This document shows positions 43,301-56,052 of a stretch of DNA of 64,000 nucleotides, piece after piece. The DNA comes from Alentia gelatinosa (taxonomy: Eukaryota > Annelida > Polychaeta > Phyllodocida > Polynoidae). The DNA is taken from positions 75,837,193-75,901,192 of the forward strand of contig OX465579.1 of the NCBI GenBank assembly GCA_950022655.1, in the 5' to 3' direction. The notes under the pieces are model-generated. The model did no database searches. It was not told the origin of the DNA and saw only the letters and a list, made by a program, of their open reading frames with translations. Each line of letters opens with the position of its first letter. Position 1 is the stretch's first letter. Both the position numbers and the translations under genes were made by a program.

Positions 43301-45720
43301 TGATTCAGTATTCCGGTCTAATCCCTGCGGCAGCCACGCCACCTTCACGTGCCCTGTTTATTGTGTGACTTACCATACAGAACGCATCGTACGTCTTATG
43401 AAGATATTACATTGTTTCGGTGTAATGATATCAATTTAATGTTAACTTGAGTACAATGATACTGCGTGTGGAGTTTACGTAAAATAGGTGCACAAAAAGT
43501 ATGGTTTACGGCTGCTCAAAGTACCTACACGGACCCGATGATTGTCTACAATTTGCTAGATATCGTGGATGGTAGTGTTACAAAATTAGAGTGTTCAGAC
43601 TTCAATATTAGTTTATTTGTCCTATACCGATAATATCATAGAGGATCACCTTGTTAATCAGACCGTGAAACTACTATTGTTTCAACAGAATTTCATGAAA
43701 TTGTTTCTTTATGCTGTAACAGGTATGTGATGCCTGAAAGTATATTGCCTCTATCAAGATAGATAATAGAAGCATTATCAAGATAATTTATGGCTCTGAG
43801 CTAAGCATTGATAATAACTTCACATTTGCCGTATATTCTCAGTTAAACATAGTAACAGAAAGTGAAATAAAGATCTGTTGAAGCCTGGCCAGTGCCAGTG
43901 CCTGAAATTGTCATCTGTGCGCGCTTCTCATTCTGTGTAAGGGTGCGGAAATGGAAGAGCAACCGACATTTGGCCGTCAGGCGTTCACACACAGAGGTGG
44001 GAGCGCGCGCCGGGTATCAGATTAAGATTAGACGCTGGACGCAGGGCGGCCCTACATGATTGGGTGATTAGCGGGTCGGCAGGCGAGGCAGATTACCAGG
44101 TAGTATCAGAGCCGGCCTGCCCACCTGGCTGCTTCCCAGACTATCTCGATCAGCCTGGAGACCGATATTATCCCCCGACCCTTCTCTTCATCCTCCTTCG
44201 CCTCGTTTCCGGCTCTACAGCTCATTTTCCAGGTCCTCATTTGCTTCCTCCACAAAACACTCTTTGTCTTTTCCCGTTCGGTTTGCTCTATTTCCCCTGC
44301 AGCTTGCTATGTGTATAGATCTACTCCACTCAGGAGCTAGTTGGTCCATATAAAAAACAATGAAATATTTAATCAGTAAGCTGTATGTTACAGTATTTTA
44401 AATGATATGGCCTTTGTGATATAAAATTGCTCCACTTCTGGAAACGAGCGGTAAGCATTATGATTAGTTGAATCATGGCTGATGCCTCATAGAGGATTGA
44501 AGCGAAAGTGCAAATATGCGTTGATTAATTCTCTATGAAGGAGTGAAAACAGTTTGACATTTATGTTTGATTTCGCATTTTGGGACGCTAATATCTTATC
44601 CTACACAGCTCCACTACATTACATTTCATGGGATATGCCATTGAAAATATACGACTGTTAGATATCAGACACTGATGTGTTCTGTCATATTCAGGCAACA
44701 TACCTCATCATAGGAAATTTAATGCAGGTGGATGGGATAAAAATACGAAAATCCCTTCTTTAGTTAAACCAATCTGTACACGATGTGTATCTATCCCTCT
44801 CTACGTTTTGATAACGCTCTTCCCATTTCTCTATGAGAAACTTTCCCTAATGAATGTCTTTATTATTTTATTTCTTTCCTCATCCTTCCTTCTAAACATG
44901 GTTTATATCTTATTCTACTTCCCTCTTTTCTGCTTCATATGCCTTCCTACTCACCTGAACTTCCTATATTATGTTTAATAAATCTCTTCCATCTAGACAA
45001 AGCTAAGTGCGGTACAAAAAGTATTTTTAAAAGGGACCAGGACACTTTTTATTCGCGTCCTTCCTCCACTGTGCAATCATTTAACCAATATAGGTCTCTC
45101 ATTATTCCCCGATACAGCGTGCTATCATCACTCTCACTAAAACCGTCTCTCCTCTGGTTGACCCCCTAGTACCCTCTGCAAACCCCTCCTTTTCCTCTCT
45201 CCCTCGACCCCTCCCGCCGCCCTCAGTGCTTGTCAATCTGTATTTACACCCACCCCAGTCCCCAGCCGTGCTGCGGTCCCCTTTCAGCGGTTGTTATCAG
45301 TCCTCCTGTGTTAATAGGGTCCATGTAGGTCAGGGAGATGTGGACGGTAGAGTGTATGGCTCTTTCCCTTCTCCCTACCACCTCCCCGCCCCTCCTGCAC
45401 CCCGTCCACCCACATACCGGACACGCGAGTTTGATCACGTACCAGCCAGGCTCCGGTTAAAATTAGCCCGAAAATGATCCCTCGTGTCTATATATAGCCG
45501 CCTAGAATGATCCCCCTGTAATTTGTTCCCATGGCCCTTTGCTTTATTTCCTCTGCTACTTATGTTGGCGACAGTCTCGATGCTGGGTGTGTGTGTACAT
45601 AGGAGATGGGTGATATGAGAGGGTGTTTAGACCTGTCTCACTGGGGAAGGTGAACCTTTTTATATACTACTGACACGGGAGGCGATAGGGTATATCGAGC
45701 GAGCTGTATACATATAGATA
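43301..45720. other. Unassigned non-coding DNA
   Basis: No exon recognised in about 2.4 kb. It may hold introns or untranslated sequence of a gene driven from the cluster at 43252-43300. Confidence 0.35.
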
Positions 45721-45824
45721 CAGTAGAACCCCTCTGAGTGGACTACCGTCCGTTCAGGACGTAATTGGTGGTTTACTCAACGGTGTGGACTAAAGGATTC
45801 TACTCAGAGTAAATGAGGTTCAAC
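45721..45824. mobile_element. Short pogo-like MITE
   Basis: About 104 bp. The left end is CAGTAGAACCCCTCTGAGTG preceded by TA. The right end on the other strand reads GTTGAACCTCATTTACTCTG then AGTAGAA, also beside TA. CAGTAGAACC-type tips with TA duplication fit pogo/Tigger-type elements. Non-coding. Confidence 0.45.
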
Positions 45825-46900
45825 TACACATGTGGTCTACCTAAATGGCTGATGACTACCAGGGCCATATATATGGGTGGGTGACATATTGCGAATAGCC
45901 CAGTGATGTACAATTACAACTATTTGCTTTGAATTGACAAATATAAGAGATGTGTATGCATAGGGAATGAGGATGTAATATCCCGGTGGTTTGGAGGTGG
46001 TACTGATGTATGTGTGTGTGATACGTGCATGTGGGTGTGGGGCCCTGTCGAATGCAATTACTGCGATATACTATATATGTATATAAGTGTAAGTGGTAGA
46101 TGTTTTTTTTATGTCCCTGTTGTGTACACTTGCAGCTGAGGTGATATATGTGGGTAAGCGGTGTACAGCTGTGTTGGTGACCCCGTAGTGTGGTGTTCCT
46201 GTTTATGGGTCTGCGGGTGTGGTTGGGGGCCATGCACACAGCAGGAGGGGCCGGCGGGGCTTCGATTTGCTGAAGAGCCTCCCGCCCCTACGTCTACGGA
46301 ACGGTCTTGGAGAGCGGGGGATATTGACACCCCCGCTCTGGAACCCCGGGTACGTATAGACCCGGGAGGAGGACAGAAGAGGGCGCCCCTCGCCGTAGAC
46401 TCGGCACAAGGCGAGAGAGGATGGCAGGGCACCAGGGGTTGAATGGAAATCGACACACTCCTCTCGACGTGCGTCATTATCCGTGTCCCCGTGTTGATTC
46501 ACGTGTCCTCACTTCCTTTCTGTACCATGGCAGCGCGTCTTCAGACCTTGCTTTCTTCCGGAGCATGTTTTGTGCCGCCGCCCCTCTGCCCACCACCCGT
46601 CTCCCATTCCTCCCTTACCCCTCCCCCCCCCCACCCCGTCCCTGTCGTACCATCTACTCCCTATCTTCCATTACCTCGCCTCTCCCCTCCCCTCGCTACC
46701 TCACCACCCCTCTCTACTATCTAAACTTATACCTACCCCCTCCCATTTTACCCCTCTCAATAATAACCACCCCATCCTGTCTCCTCGCGATATGACGTGA
46801 GAAACGCTATTATCTCCACCTTTTACTCTCCATCTAACCACCACCCATCTCTCCTATCTACTCAACCCTCTCCTCTCCTCGTTTATCTATGATAGCCGCG
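45825..46900. other. GT-rich then CT-rich low-complexity DNA
   Basis: The plus strand is GT/TG-rich to about 46250 and CT-rich from 46560 to 46870. Pro/Ser/Leu-rich frames across the CT-rich part are products of composition. Confidence 0.5.
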
Positions 46901-48310
46901 CCGTTCTGAGGTGGGAGACGGAAACTGGTGGAGTGTTGCTCTTCCTGCCACTCGATGCTTTCCCCTCTCCACCTTTTCTGGGCGTAGATGACAGGCCCCC
47001 GGGGCCGGTTGGAAGACAAGGGTGGGGGTCCATCACCCCTGTCACCTTCCCCTCCGCACGCCGCCATCTTGCCGTCGTCAACGTCGCACTTCCTGTCGTC
47101 TGCGCGCACACGCCGGAAGCGGCCTTCAAGGAACGCCAGAGAGACGCCTAGTGCGTCCCATTCATGTCCACGTGGCCCGGCCCAGCGTTCTCGTTAGCCA
47201 ATCAGCTTGCAGGGAGGGTGAGAGGGGTGTGGAAGATAGGGGCAAGGCTCAGGTTGGGCGGGGCGGGGTAACGATGGGGTATTCGTCCTGGACTGGGATG
47301 TATGGCCAGGGATGTCCACTAGGTATCAGTTGGAGTACGTCGGGAGTCCCCTGTCCTTTCCCTGTCTGACCTGGCCTTTCAATGAACTGCATTCTCCGCT
47401 CCATGCATCCGTCGCCTGTCAGGATAACAATACCTGGCCAACACCTTCCCCTCCCCTCACCTGCCACCCCACCCACTCCGCGACCAGCGTCCCCCCGTGT
47501 GACGTCAGAGATACCGCAGTCCCTGATTGGTCAGCAACCAGGTAGTGGATTCTGAATAATTGAAATAATAGTGAGTGCCTGCCGCGAAAGGCCGCCCGCC
47601 CACGCCCACGCCCCCGCCGGCGACACTGTGGTGGGGGGAGGACGCGCATGGTAGCGATGCGCATTCGGCAGCGGTGGCGACGGCTGTGGTTTTTACGACT
47701 GGCGACCGGAGATTTCATTCAGTAGTGCGGCCGACGCCGTCAGGGTGCAGACGCACGCAGCACGAGCGTAGCGCGGCGGACCTACGTGTGAGGGCGGAGA
47801 GATATCCAGGCAGCGGACAACGACACGCTCTCACCATTACCACACCACCACACCGACGACTGCAGGAGCAGCAGCGACAGCGGCGACAGTAGCAGCGCAC
47901 GGCGAGTAGGGGGCAGCACCAGTACTGGCCAGCTCCCTGAGAAAGACGTAGACTTCTGCTGGTCGGCCGCCCACACGCATGTACCGCTCTTACCGCGGCG
48001 GACACTCGGGAACAAGCTCTAGAGGAAAAGGTTGGCTGCGGCGGCCGTACTTGTGTATCAACCTTATATAGACGGCATTACCAGTATCACTGTCCCGAGT
48101 CATACCCCAGCTATACCACTCCTACTCTCAGCGCCCATAGATGGGGCCCCCCTGTGTTGTTCAACATTGAGTGACTATTGCAGCGGGCTCCCATAGGAGG
48201 ACAGGCCTTGCTTGGTCTCCACGGCAACATTGGACTATAAGACTACACAAGACACGCTCTGAGCAACTCCTCCCGACAATTACTGGCAGCAAGCAACAGG
48301 TAAGACTCAA
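46900..48310 (+). promoter_or_regulatory. CpG island with core promoter motifs
   Basis: The strongest CpG-rich region outside the Ngaro element. Motifs: YY1 site GCCGCCATCTTG (47060-47071, minus sense), ETS CCGGAAG (47113-47119), CCAAT (47198-47202), a full CRE TGACGTCA (47500-47507), an inverted CCAAT box ATTGG (47526-47530) and GC boxes (47588-47618). Two separated clusters (47.06-47.2 and 47.5-47.6 kb) in opposite sense suggest a bidirectional promoter. Confidence 0.6.
47620..48299 (+). other. Probable first exon (5' UTR) of a plus-strand gene
   Basis: GC-rich sequence starts just after the CRE/CCAAT/GC-box cluster and ends at AGCAACAG|GTAAGACT, a strong 5' splice site whose GT is at 48300-48301. 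Open frames within are short and out of line with one another, so the exon is likely untranslated. The start position is a guess from motif spacing. The gene it belongs to is not identified in this window. Confidence 0.4.
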
Positions 48311-48806
48311 GACACCTGCCTTAACCGGCCACCGGGAGGTGGAGTTGGTCGTTACACCGTGGAGGCGCTTTCGGGTGTGAATACCTCATTACTCCAAGAT
48401 TCTGTATGCATACCTGCTTATATTGCAAGAAGTGTCTATGACCATAATGGTAATATGTTGGGAAGGACTTGGAAAGGTATTTTGTTTATTCCCCAACCCT
48501 TCAAGAATCCGGTATAAAGCCACCTCCGACATTCTTTCGAGATAACGCTACCCCTGTTATCCCCTCATTCAGACTCGGGATCCTTCAATGTTTAAAGGGC
48601 GATGTTGCCTAACGCTTTTAATTGTCCTACGCAAAGTGGATAACGTCGACATGGGAACCTCGCGTTAAAAGGCGGGGTGGTCCCTGATTAGATTAACCCA
48701 TCGTTATCTCGACTGGTATGGATCGGCAGGCCTAACCCCGCAGTGGGGCTAGGGCGGGGGGGGGGGGGGTGGTGGCAGGGACTGTGGGCGGCGGTTTATA
48801 TAGGTA
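48302..48806. other. Probable intron with poly-G run
   Basis: No exon recognised. A run of G with one interruption spans about 48756-48775. Confidence 0.4.
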
Positions 48807-49045
48807 CAGGTGCACCCCGCTTTAAGGACACCCTGCTAAGAAAGACACTTTTGCTCTGAACAGAAATACCCCCTCCCCCATTAGATGTTTGCCTTTAAGG
48901 TGGCACCCCGCTTCGGTGGACACTTTTGCTTTGGAATAGAATTGTTTTCCCGTCTATTTGATTGTACCACCTTAAAAGGTCATCCCGCTTAAGAAGACAC
49001 ATTTTCTCTGAGCGGTGGGTAACACCTCAAAGCGGGGTTCTACAG
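48807..49045. mobile_element. pogo-like MITE with internal subrepeats
   Basis: TA flanks both sides (48805-48806 and 49046-49047). The left end is CAGGTGCACCCCGCTTTAAG and the right end on the other strand is CTGTAGAACCCCGCTTTGAG. Inside, units of about 80 bp repeat CCCGCTT..G..GACACTTTTGCT with substitutions three times. Related in style to 45721-45824. Confidence 0.55.
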
Positions 49046-50033
49046 TATACCCCTGCCTCCCGGCCTGCCTCCCGGCCTGACTGGAGGAGTGGGCGTTGTG
49101 GCGCTGGGAGTAGGGGATGCAGAACGCACGGCCCACGCTGTGTGCTCAACCCCCGCATGTCGCTCCAATCAATCAAGTGAAAGTGACAATTTCTTTGCTG
49201 GTTAATCCCCGTTTTCATAGGATAAAGATGGCCGGTGCACTGATGGTATATCTCTGTGTTAGCTTTGTATTAGTGTTACAACCACCACATATACTACCAC
49301 AAGCGCCACCGCTAACCTGCTATCATACCGCCACAAACACCATCCTAACTACCACCGTGCTCATCACAACCACAACTAGAACCCAAAACACCATCACCAA
49401 TAAATGCACCGCCACAACCACCAACAGCATACTTTCCACAACCAAGGCCAGCACTACCACCTACGCCCATAGCAACACCCCACCAACACCTCAACCAACA
49501 ACACAATCACCAGAAGCACCACTATAACTACCACATTCACCAACCCCTTTATCCTATCGCCTCCACCACCATGTGCAACCAACACTGCCACTGCGATGGC
49601 TTAGGTTCGCATGTCGACAATTTGCACTGAGTCACAAACCCTAGGGAGTACGTCCAAACTCACCAGGCCCGCACCGACCTACCACAGCAACGACCTGTTG
49701 ATGCCCAAGTCGGCAGGAGCTGAAAGAGTGCCTGCACCCACCGCCTACACTTATCACCCAATGGTACCCGTTTATAGACAAAAACACAGGCATGACCTTT
49801 TCCCTGTGCGCCTTAATTTGGCTGGCAGTGATGAGTGGCGCTGAATAATGGGTCTAACAGCGGGCATATTGTGGCAGATCATTATAGCGGCATTTAACCA
49901 TTATCCTCGCCAGGGATGAATGATAATAATGAGCGCAAATGACAATAACTGCAGTTTAGCACTGACCTGGTTTGCGTAATGATATCGATAGGCGCTTGGT
50001 GAGAGGAGGGAATTGAGAGGGCGGTGGTGGGTA
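49046..50033. other. Unassigned DNA with an ACC/CAC-rich tract
   Basis: From 49275 to 49530 the plus strand is a degenerate run of ACC, ACA and CAC triplets, giving a Thr-rich frame of 136 codons (49117-49527). This is decayed triplet repeat, not a credible gene. Confidence 0.5.
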
Positions 50034-50225
50034 GAATTATGGGTATGGGCAGTTTTATGTGTGTATATGAATGTATGGTAAGTGAGATTAGGTTAGAATT
50101 GTGGGTATGTGCATTAATATATGTGTATATAAGTGTATGGTGGGAGGGGTAGGTTAGAATTATGGGTATGTACAGTGATATGTATGTGTATATATGAGTG
50201 TATGGTTGGAGTTGGTATGTTTGAA
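50034..50225 (+). repeat. Three diverged tandem units of about 63 bp
   Basis: Each unit begins AATTRTGGGTATG, contains TGTGTATATRAGTGTATGG and ends near TAGGTTAG. Starts are near 50034, 50097 and 50158. Confidence 0.65.
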
Positions 50226-52081
50226 TTACAGGTATATATATGCAATGCTCGTACGGTTGGTTTAGGATTGTTGTCATACGCACTGCCTTTCATGTCTATG
50301 AGTATATGGTATGATTATCATTGGCCGACCTTTGGTACTGATAAATGTTTTTGTGACATTTGAACCATTTTATCAGTTGATAATTATCAGTCAAGCGAAA
50401 CTAGTAAACAAGTAACATGTCAATTGATTTCAATACAGATATATATGGGGTATTTGGCACCAGCGACCAAGAAAATACGCCTCTGAAAAATTCGAACCAG
50501 TTTGATTTTGTAATTGGTTAAATGGGTTATAGTTCTGGTTACGGTTCGCACTGAGAAAAAAACAGTCTTGCATCTGACAATGATTTCTTTCATCAAATCA
50601 CTTGAGGCCACACTCGCAACTAACTTCTAATAGGGAGGGGACAAAAATCGTTGAGGTCTTGTTGGCCAATGGAACCCCATAAGAATAGTGTGGAAGTGTA
50701 GTTATTGCAATACTAGATAAGGGTGGATGATGGTGTGATATTTATGTCAATTCACATATAGTTAGCCTTGTTCTATTCTTTCCTATTGTTATGGTGACAC
50801 AGCGATACTCCCACGCTATCAGGGAACCACGCCAGCACGCTGAGAGTCTATGTCTGACAGCGGACACAGTCTATTCTGTGGGCACCGCACACATGCCACA
50901 TACAGATAACTCGCTTGTACAATGCAGGTGACACCATATAACAGTTTTATCGCGTACTGTGGGAAAGAGACCTGATGGCGACGTTCATTTGCCTTTTGGC
51001 CATTTCCAGCTCACTGATACAGTCCACATTATCCACATTTTATAAATATGATATATGTGTACACGTATGAATATGCATATTATCATTGCACACCTATGCA
51101 CATACTGACAGTAAATACACACCGCCGCTATGGTCATGTTTATTGTAGTCATGCTGCTACTTTATGCCGTGTAGCTTTGTAACCAAATAGATATTGAGGT
51201 AAATGATAGATTAAATACAGGGTGATAACTCCGATACACAATCCATATTTCTAAAGACCTCGTTATGAAGGAAGTGCACGCATTCTATATTGGCGTCATT
51301 ATCCTGTTTATTTACATAATACATGACCTCGCTTTGCAAAAACCCTCATCCGTCTGGTTTCATGTACGACCATGGTAAGTTTAATCTATACAAGTATCAA
51401 CTACAATGGTCAAGATATTCCCCATAGATATGTGACATTCATTTATATATTGTGCATACATGTATGTCATACAGAAGGTCCTGCATAACATAGGACTGTG
51501 TGTAGCTATTTGTACACATATGTCACATAATGATGTCCACATCTAAAACTGTAGTTGCTGCTTATGTAAAGACACACTAAAAGAGAAATTGTTCGGCTCA
51601 GTGAGCCCCACACAGTTTATAATTCTTTGTCTAAATATGTAACAGGCATCCTCTGCTTGTCCAGAGGACAGTCATTGGCGATAGATCTCGTGGGTACATA
51701 TTCTCTGTCTACAGAGGGGGTAATTCCCGGACCAAAGTCAACAGTTCCTGCCTGTGCTTGGTAACATAAACATGGGCACTCCCCAAGCATTGGCCTTCTC
51801 CGGGAAACGCTTTGGAATATAGTTTAGTCACTGGCATTTAGTCCACTTGTATATAACAGTGTCATAAAAAAAAGCCGTGAACGGATTCGGATGCATCTAA
51901 TTTAACCTTCTACAGATCGTCATCTTGTATGTTGACGTACCAGGATGTAGATATTGAGTACCCCTGTTAGGTCCGTTGATTTCAGTCCAAATACTTCCTT
52001 TCTAACACATATACATGTAGTCAGCTTTCTGTCCCTAGCTAGTGTTCCCATCTCCACCGAGTTCTTCGAGTCTTGAGACTA
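50226..52081. other. Gene-free stretch
   Basis: No exon, repeat family or RNA gene recognised. Confidence 0.4.
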
Positions 52082-52245
52082 TGAACGATCTCCTGTTTAT
52101 ATCTGATAATAACTGCTCCACTATCTGTAGTATATAATGACCGTCCTTTTGTGTGCTACACTAAATGACTGATCCCCTGTCTATACCATATTTGACCGAT
52201 CCGCTGTCTATCACACAAAATAACTGATCACCTGTCAATACCTCA
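52082..52245 (+). repeat. Diverged tandem units of about 40 bp
   Basis: The phrase ACTGATCCCCTGTCTATACC recurs with changes: acgatctcctgtttatatct, gaccgatccgctgtctatca and aactgatcacctgtcaatac. Four units can be followed by eye. Confidence 0.6.
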
Positions 52246-52692
52246 TACATAGGTGATATGCGAGTCTCTATCCATATAACCAAGGAATGTCTTCACATAA
52301 CAACAATAAATTGATCTAAGCCGGCAATTTTGATAAAAATAGAATATACAATTCACTGATAACGTTAAATCGGTATCCTGTGAGATATATCCCAATGGTG
52401 GCCAAAAATAGTAACAGAAGCCAAAGCTCTGCTTCACTAGGACTGGTAACCAGTCAACTACTATATGGGAGCACGCCTCTCAAGCCTAGGCTACTGGTTA
52501 CTAGTGGTTGGTCAATCCTGTATATGAACCCGGCAAGTCGGGGGCATCTCGACCTCACTTTGCCTCACACAGCACCAAAGACATAAGGGTGATTATATTA
52601 GCTATCAGGCGTAAGTTTACCTTATTCCTATATACCTATGGCTGTACACTCTATGCTTACACCACGCTCTGGGGGGTGGAGTAACTATCTGA
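52246..52692. other. Unassigned non-coding DNA
   Basis: No gene recognised. A 15-bp palindrome with one-base centre, GACTGGTAACCAGTC, lies near 52441-52455. Confidence 0.4.
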
Positions 52693-52745
52693 TACTACCC
52701 AAGGTTGGTATACTACCCAAGGTTGCCGTATACTACCCAAGGTTG
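52693..52745 (+). repeat. Three copies of a 15-bp motif
   Basis: TACTACCCAAGGTTG at 52693-52707, 52711-52725 and 52731-52745, with spacers of 3 and 5 bp. Confidence 0.85.
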
Positions 52746-52789
52746 ACATTTAGACCAATCAGATTGTCTCTTATTAAACCACATTTGAA

Positions 52790-52958
52790 GGTATATAGGA
52801 ATAGGGAAACCAAGTACCAGTGAAAGGAAGTCAAAATTACTCGGTAAGGCTTGGAAAAATTACTGCCCGCGGCCAGGGCCTTGGGCAGTAATTTTTCCAA
52901 GCCTTACCTCGTAACTTTGACTTCCTTTCACCGGAACATAGTTTCCCTCTATTCATAT
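52790..52958. repeat. Large foldback palindrome 4
   Basis: Arms of about 75 nt around a 14-nt centre (gcggccagggcctt). The inner parts pair perfectly (TAAGGCTTGGAAAAATTACT then GCCC against its complement). The outer parts share GTGAAAGGAAGTCAAA and a GGGAAAC / GTTTCCC pair. Pairing decays outwards. It is the best preserved hairpin in the window. Confidence 0.85.
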
Positions 52959-53270
52959 AATCAGATACACGAACTTTCTATCAATACACACTCTTCTTAG
53001 TTATGATAATTATAATATATGCCATACACAGTGCATAAAACCTTGCATATAATGCCTTGATATACTACTTGGACTGTACTGCTCGCTTTGAAATAAATCT
53101 GTTCGGCTAAACAATTAGAACACTCGGCTCAGGAGAGTGTGGCCGCAGCCGCTCTTGATATTGTGGGTACCGTAAATCAATTCTGATAGTTATTTCTATG
53201 TAACAATCATCTTTGCCATACATGACGTAATCTGACAACTTCGACGTATTGATGTGTACATATATAGCAC
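52959..53270. other. Unassigned non-coding DNA
   Basis: No gene recognised. Confidence 0.4.
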
Positions 53271-53360
53271 CGGTCGACGCCTTGAGGTATCATCCTGGGC
53301 TGACCCGGTATTTGATGCCTCGAAGCATCAACATGGGATGGCCGGGTTATGCCTTTAGAC
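53271..53360. mobile_element. Possible piggyBac-like MITE fragment
   Basis: cgccttgaggtatcatcctg resembles the repeated ccttgaggcatcttcctgc of the element at 767-1098, and gatgcctcgaagcatcaaca forms a partial inverse of it. The tips are not identifiable. Confidence 0.3.
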
Positions 53361-55490
53361 ATCCCTTTCCAAGATTAACAAAATAATTGTCTGTATGTAG
53401 TAAGATGAGAAATAATCGATAAATAAACCTGAGATTGGGATGTTTAAACACGTATATATAGTAGTGTTGTCACCACTCATGAGAGTGTCCGTGGCGATGG
53501 CTGATGCTCGCTTGGTGACTGTGGGCAGGACTGATGGTCAGTACTAACCTGCCGCCTTCCCATGGCTGGAGTGGATAGCGCTGACCGCCAGCACAGCGCC
53601 CCCGGGTGGCATATCAGCAGGCGACACTGTCCCTCATCACCAGCAACGTGAACAGGTCTGTCTAATACCATTAGCACGGATCCGCCGCCTGTCTTGGTGT
53701 GGTCTAAAGGGGTGGGGGTAGTAGCTGGGTGGGAGGGCGGCATGAGGGTTGATCTGACGGGCCCCCGGGCGCCCCGATCCCGTCCGCCAACCTACACACG
53801 CTACGCGGCCAGTGGAAAGGTGGGAGTTTGACGGGGTGCTACGTATCTGTGGGCACCAATCGCTAGTGCAGTGCCACACGTACCACGGCGACCCCCCCCC
53901 CCCACCCCCATCGCCGCTACCACCAGTACCACCATCCCAACCAGTCGATCGCATGCTACCAATAATTTAAGGGGCATACACAAAATGTGTATGTCCGTTT
54001 CTTTTTGGCGCACATTCAAGTTTAAACATCGTCAAACTAGACCTGGAAGAACCTGACCTTTCTGTTCAGCACGCCTATTATAGTTTGTTATTTTGGTACA
54101 TATTTTTTTTTCTATTTCTACTTATCCCTAGGTGGGATATTATACCAAAGTCCGGAGAGTGGTGTCTGTGAGTCTTAACAATTTCTGAGAATACAAAGTC
54201 AATATTTTGTTTGGTTTTCTTTACTGAATTTCCCCTTTAATTGACCTACTGGTGTGTCAATATTTTCCCATCCTGAAATGACACGTTGTTGTCTATCATT
54301 ATGCATATTTAAGTACAATTGACAGAAAACAAAAGTCAGAGACTATTTCAGATGCACCACCAATGAATTTTTTTCATTGCATTTCATTATACATACATGT
54401 ATGCTGATAGCCCTTACACACTAGAAGTCATGATATGAGCATGGTTAGGTGTAGGCCTATCTACATACTTAGTGCATAAAAGTATCATAACAATATGCCA
54501 AATGCAAATACGGAGAGGGTTTGCGCACACTAAACGAAACATAGTCCTTGAATCGTTTATAGCTGCACCTTTATGTGACCTGATCGAGCTGACTTGGACT
54601 TCAATTATTGGCTCAATTCAATTATCAAGGCGCTATTCCGCAGTCTACACAGGGACCATTGTAACGACCAGGACTACGACCCTCCCCCATCCCTCCAGCA
54701 CTCACCCCATCATGGACACAATGCCTAGCAGGAAGGGTCAGGTGCAGGGTGTAGGAGGGGGCGATTGAGGATCGACGATAGGAAGTCACTCACTGTGCTG
54801 GGGGCTGGGGACTGGTAGGGGATTGGAAGGACACAAGGGGCAGAGAGGGCGATTCGGTTTTCCTTGCGTGTAAGCGTACGGACCAAACCTGGTATTTGGA
54901 AGAGGGAGGAGTGGGGAGGGGCTGTGAGGGGAGTACAGGACAGTGAGTGACAGAGGCAAGGGGGAGTTTCTCATCTATACTAACCCGCCACACATACACA
55001 CTGCCCCGCCAATAAGCCATATAGCCAATAACACCAGCAGTCACTCCTAACACGACTGCTACCACAATAGATGCCGACCTGTGTATTTGGAGAAAACAAT
55101 ATCGCCACTCTAACCTCCTGACACCCCCGTCACGCCCACCCAAATCACCCCTCAGCTCAAAGGCCATAATACCATATTGCACCTCCCACTGGTAGGACAT
55201 TCTCCATTGCTCCCCTCCTGTGTGTATGTATTATGTAGGGTCGGATCACTATAACCCGATTGGCAAGCGCCCCGCTCGCCCAGCACCAGCTCAGTCGAGT
55301 GGCTGGTTCCCGACAGGTGTGGGTGATAATGCGGGACCCGGGGAAATGGGTTCGTCGGGCCGGAAAACGATGGATGTTGTCGTTGGGCGGTCGTCGGGCC
55401 GAGCTTATGGTTATTCCCCGGTCGTTTGTACACGGGAGGCCGGTTAGGGCTGCAGTGGCAGGAGATTGGGGGCATGGAGTCGGTGTGCGA

Positions 55491-55492
<2 letters not shown>
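53361..55492. other. Unassigned DNA with GC-rich patches
   Basis: GC-rich patches at 53480-53960 and 55200-55460 give several overlapping frames on both strands with no domain. A C-run of about 10 lies near 53887. Conserved exons cannot be excluded. Confidence 0.35.
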
Positions 55493-55557
<65 letters not shown>

Positions 55558-55615
55558 TATGTGTGTGGGTGTGGGTGTGGGTATGTGGGTGTGTGGGTGT
55601 GTGGGTGTGTACCTG
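55493..55615. repeat. (AT)n followed by (GTGTGGGT)n
   Basis: About 30 AT units to 55553, then GTGTGGGT-type units to 55615. Compound simple repeat. Confidence 0.9.
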
Positions 55616-55827
55616 TGTAAGACCCTAAAATGAGATTCAGGAATGACGATAAAAGTGATGACTGTACGATGTAGAAGCTTTGGACCTCATGGATTACTTA
55701 GGCCAAACGTTTACAAAGGGACTGAGGCAGTGGTTCTAGGACTGAGAGGATGTAGTTCTTGGATTAAAAGGCTTGGATAGAGCACCACAGACACTTTATA
55801 TCGGAATTGAAGGGACATAATCATGAC

Positions 55828-55895
55828 TTTAGCTGCGCGGTTGGACGACGAGGTCTAGATACTGTGATGTGTCTGTGCACCATGTTCGAATCTCA
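55828..55895 (+). repeat. tRNA-like SINE head
   Basis: Box A, TAGCTGCGCGG, is at 55830-55840 and box B, GTTCGAATCTC, at 55883-55893, spaced 42 bp apart as in tRNA-derived Pol III promoters. The arms do not fold into a full cloverleaf. The (AT)n at 55981 may mark the tail. Confidence 0.5.
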
Positions 55896-55977
55896 TTTGT
55901 TCTAGAACTGAATAATTATGGATTTCTTTAAAATTGCTCCATATTCCCACTTTCGCAATTCCTCTTTACTTTTCCCG

Positions 55978-55979
<2 letters not shown>

Positions 55980-56049
<70 letters not shown>
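55980..56049. repeat. (AT)n microsatellite
   Basis: About 35 AT units, uninterrupted. Confidence 0.95.

Positions 56050-56052
<3 letters not shown>

Noticed and set aside
46421..46795. Pro/Ser/Leu-rich frames on the plus strand
   Set aside because: Three overlapping frames of similar length in a CT-rich tract are expected from composition.
47575..48015. Arg/Ala-rich frames on both strands in the CpG island
   Set aside because: High GC content explains them, and the region reads better as promoter plus untranslated exon.
49117..49527. Thr-rich 136-codon frame resembling a mucin
   Set aside because: It is a degenerate ACC/ACA triplet tract with no signal peptide at an ATG start and no splice support.
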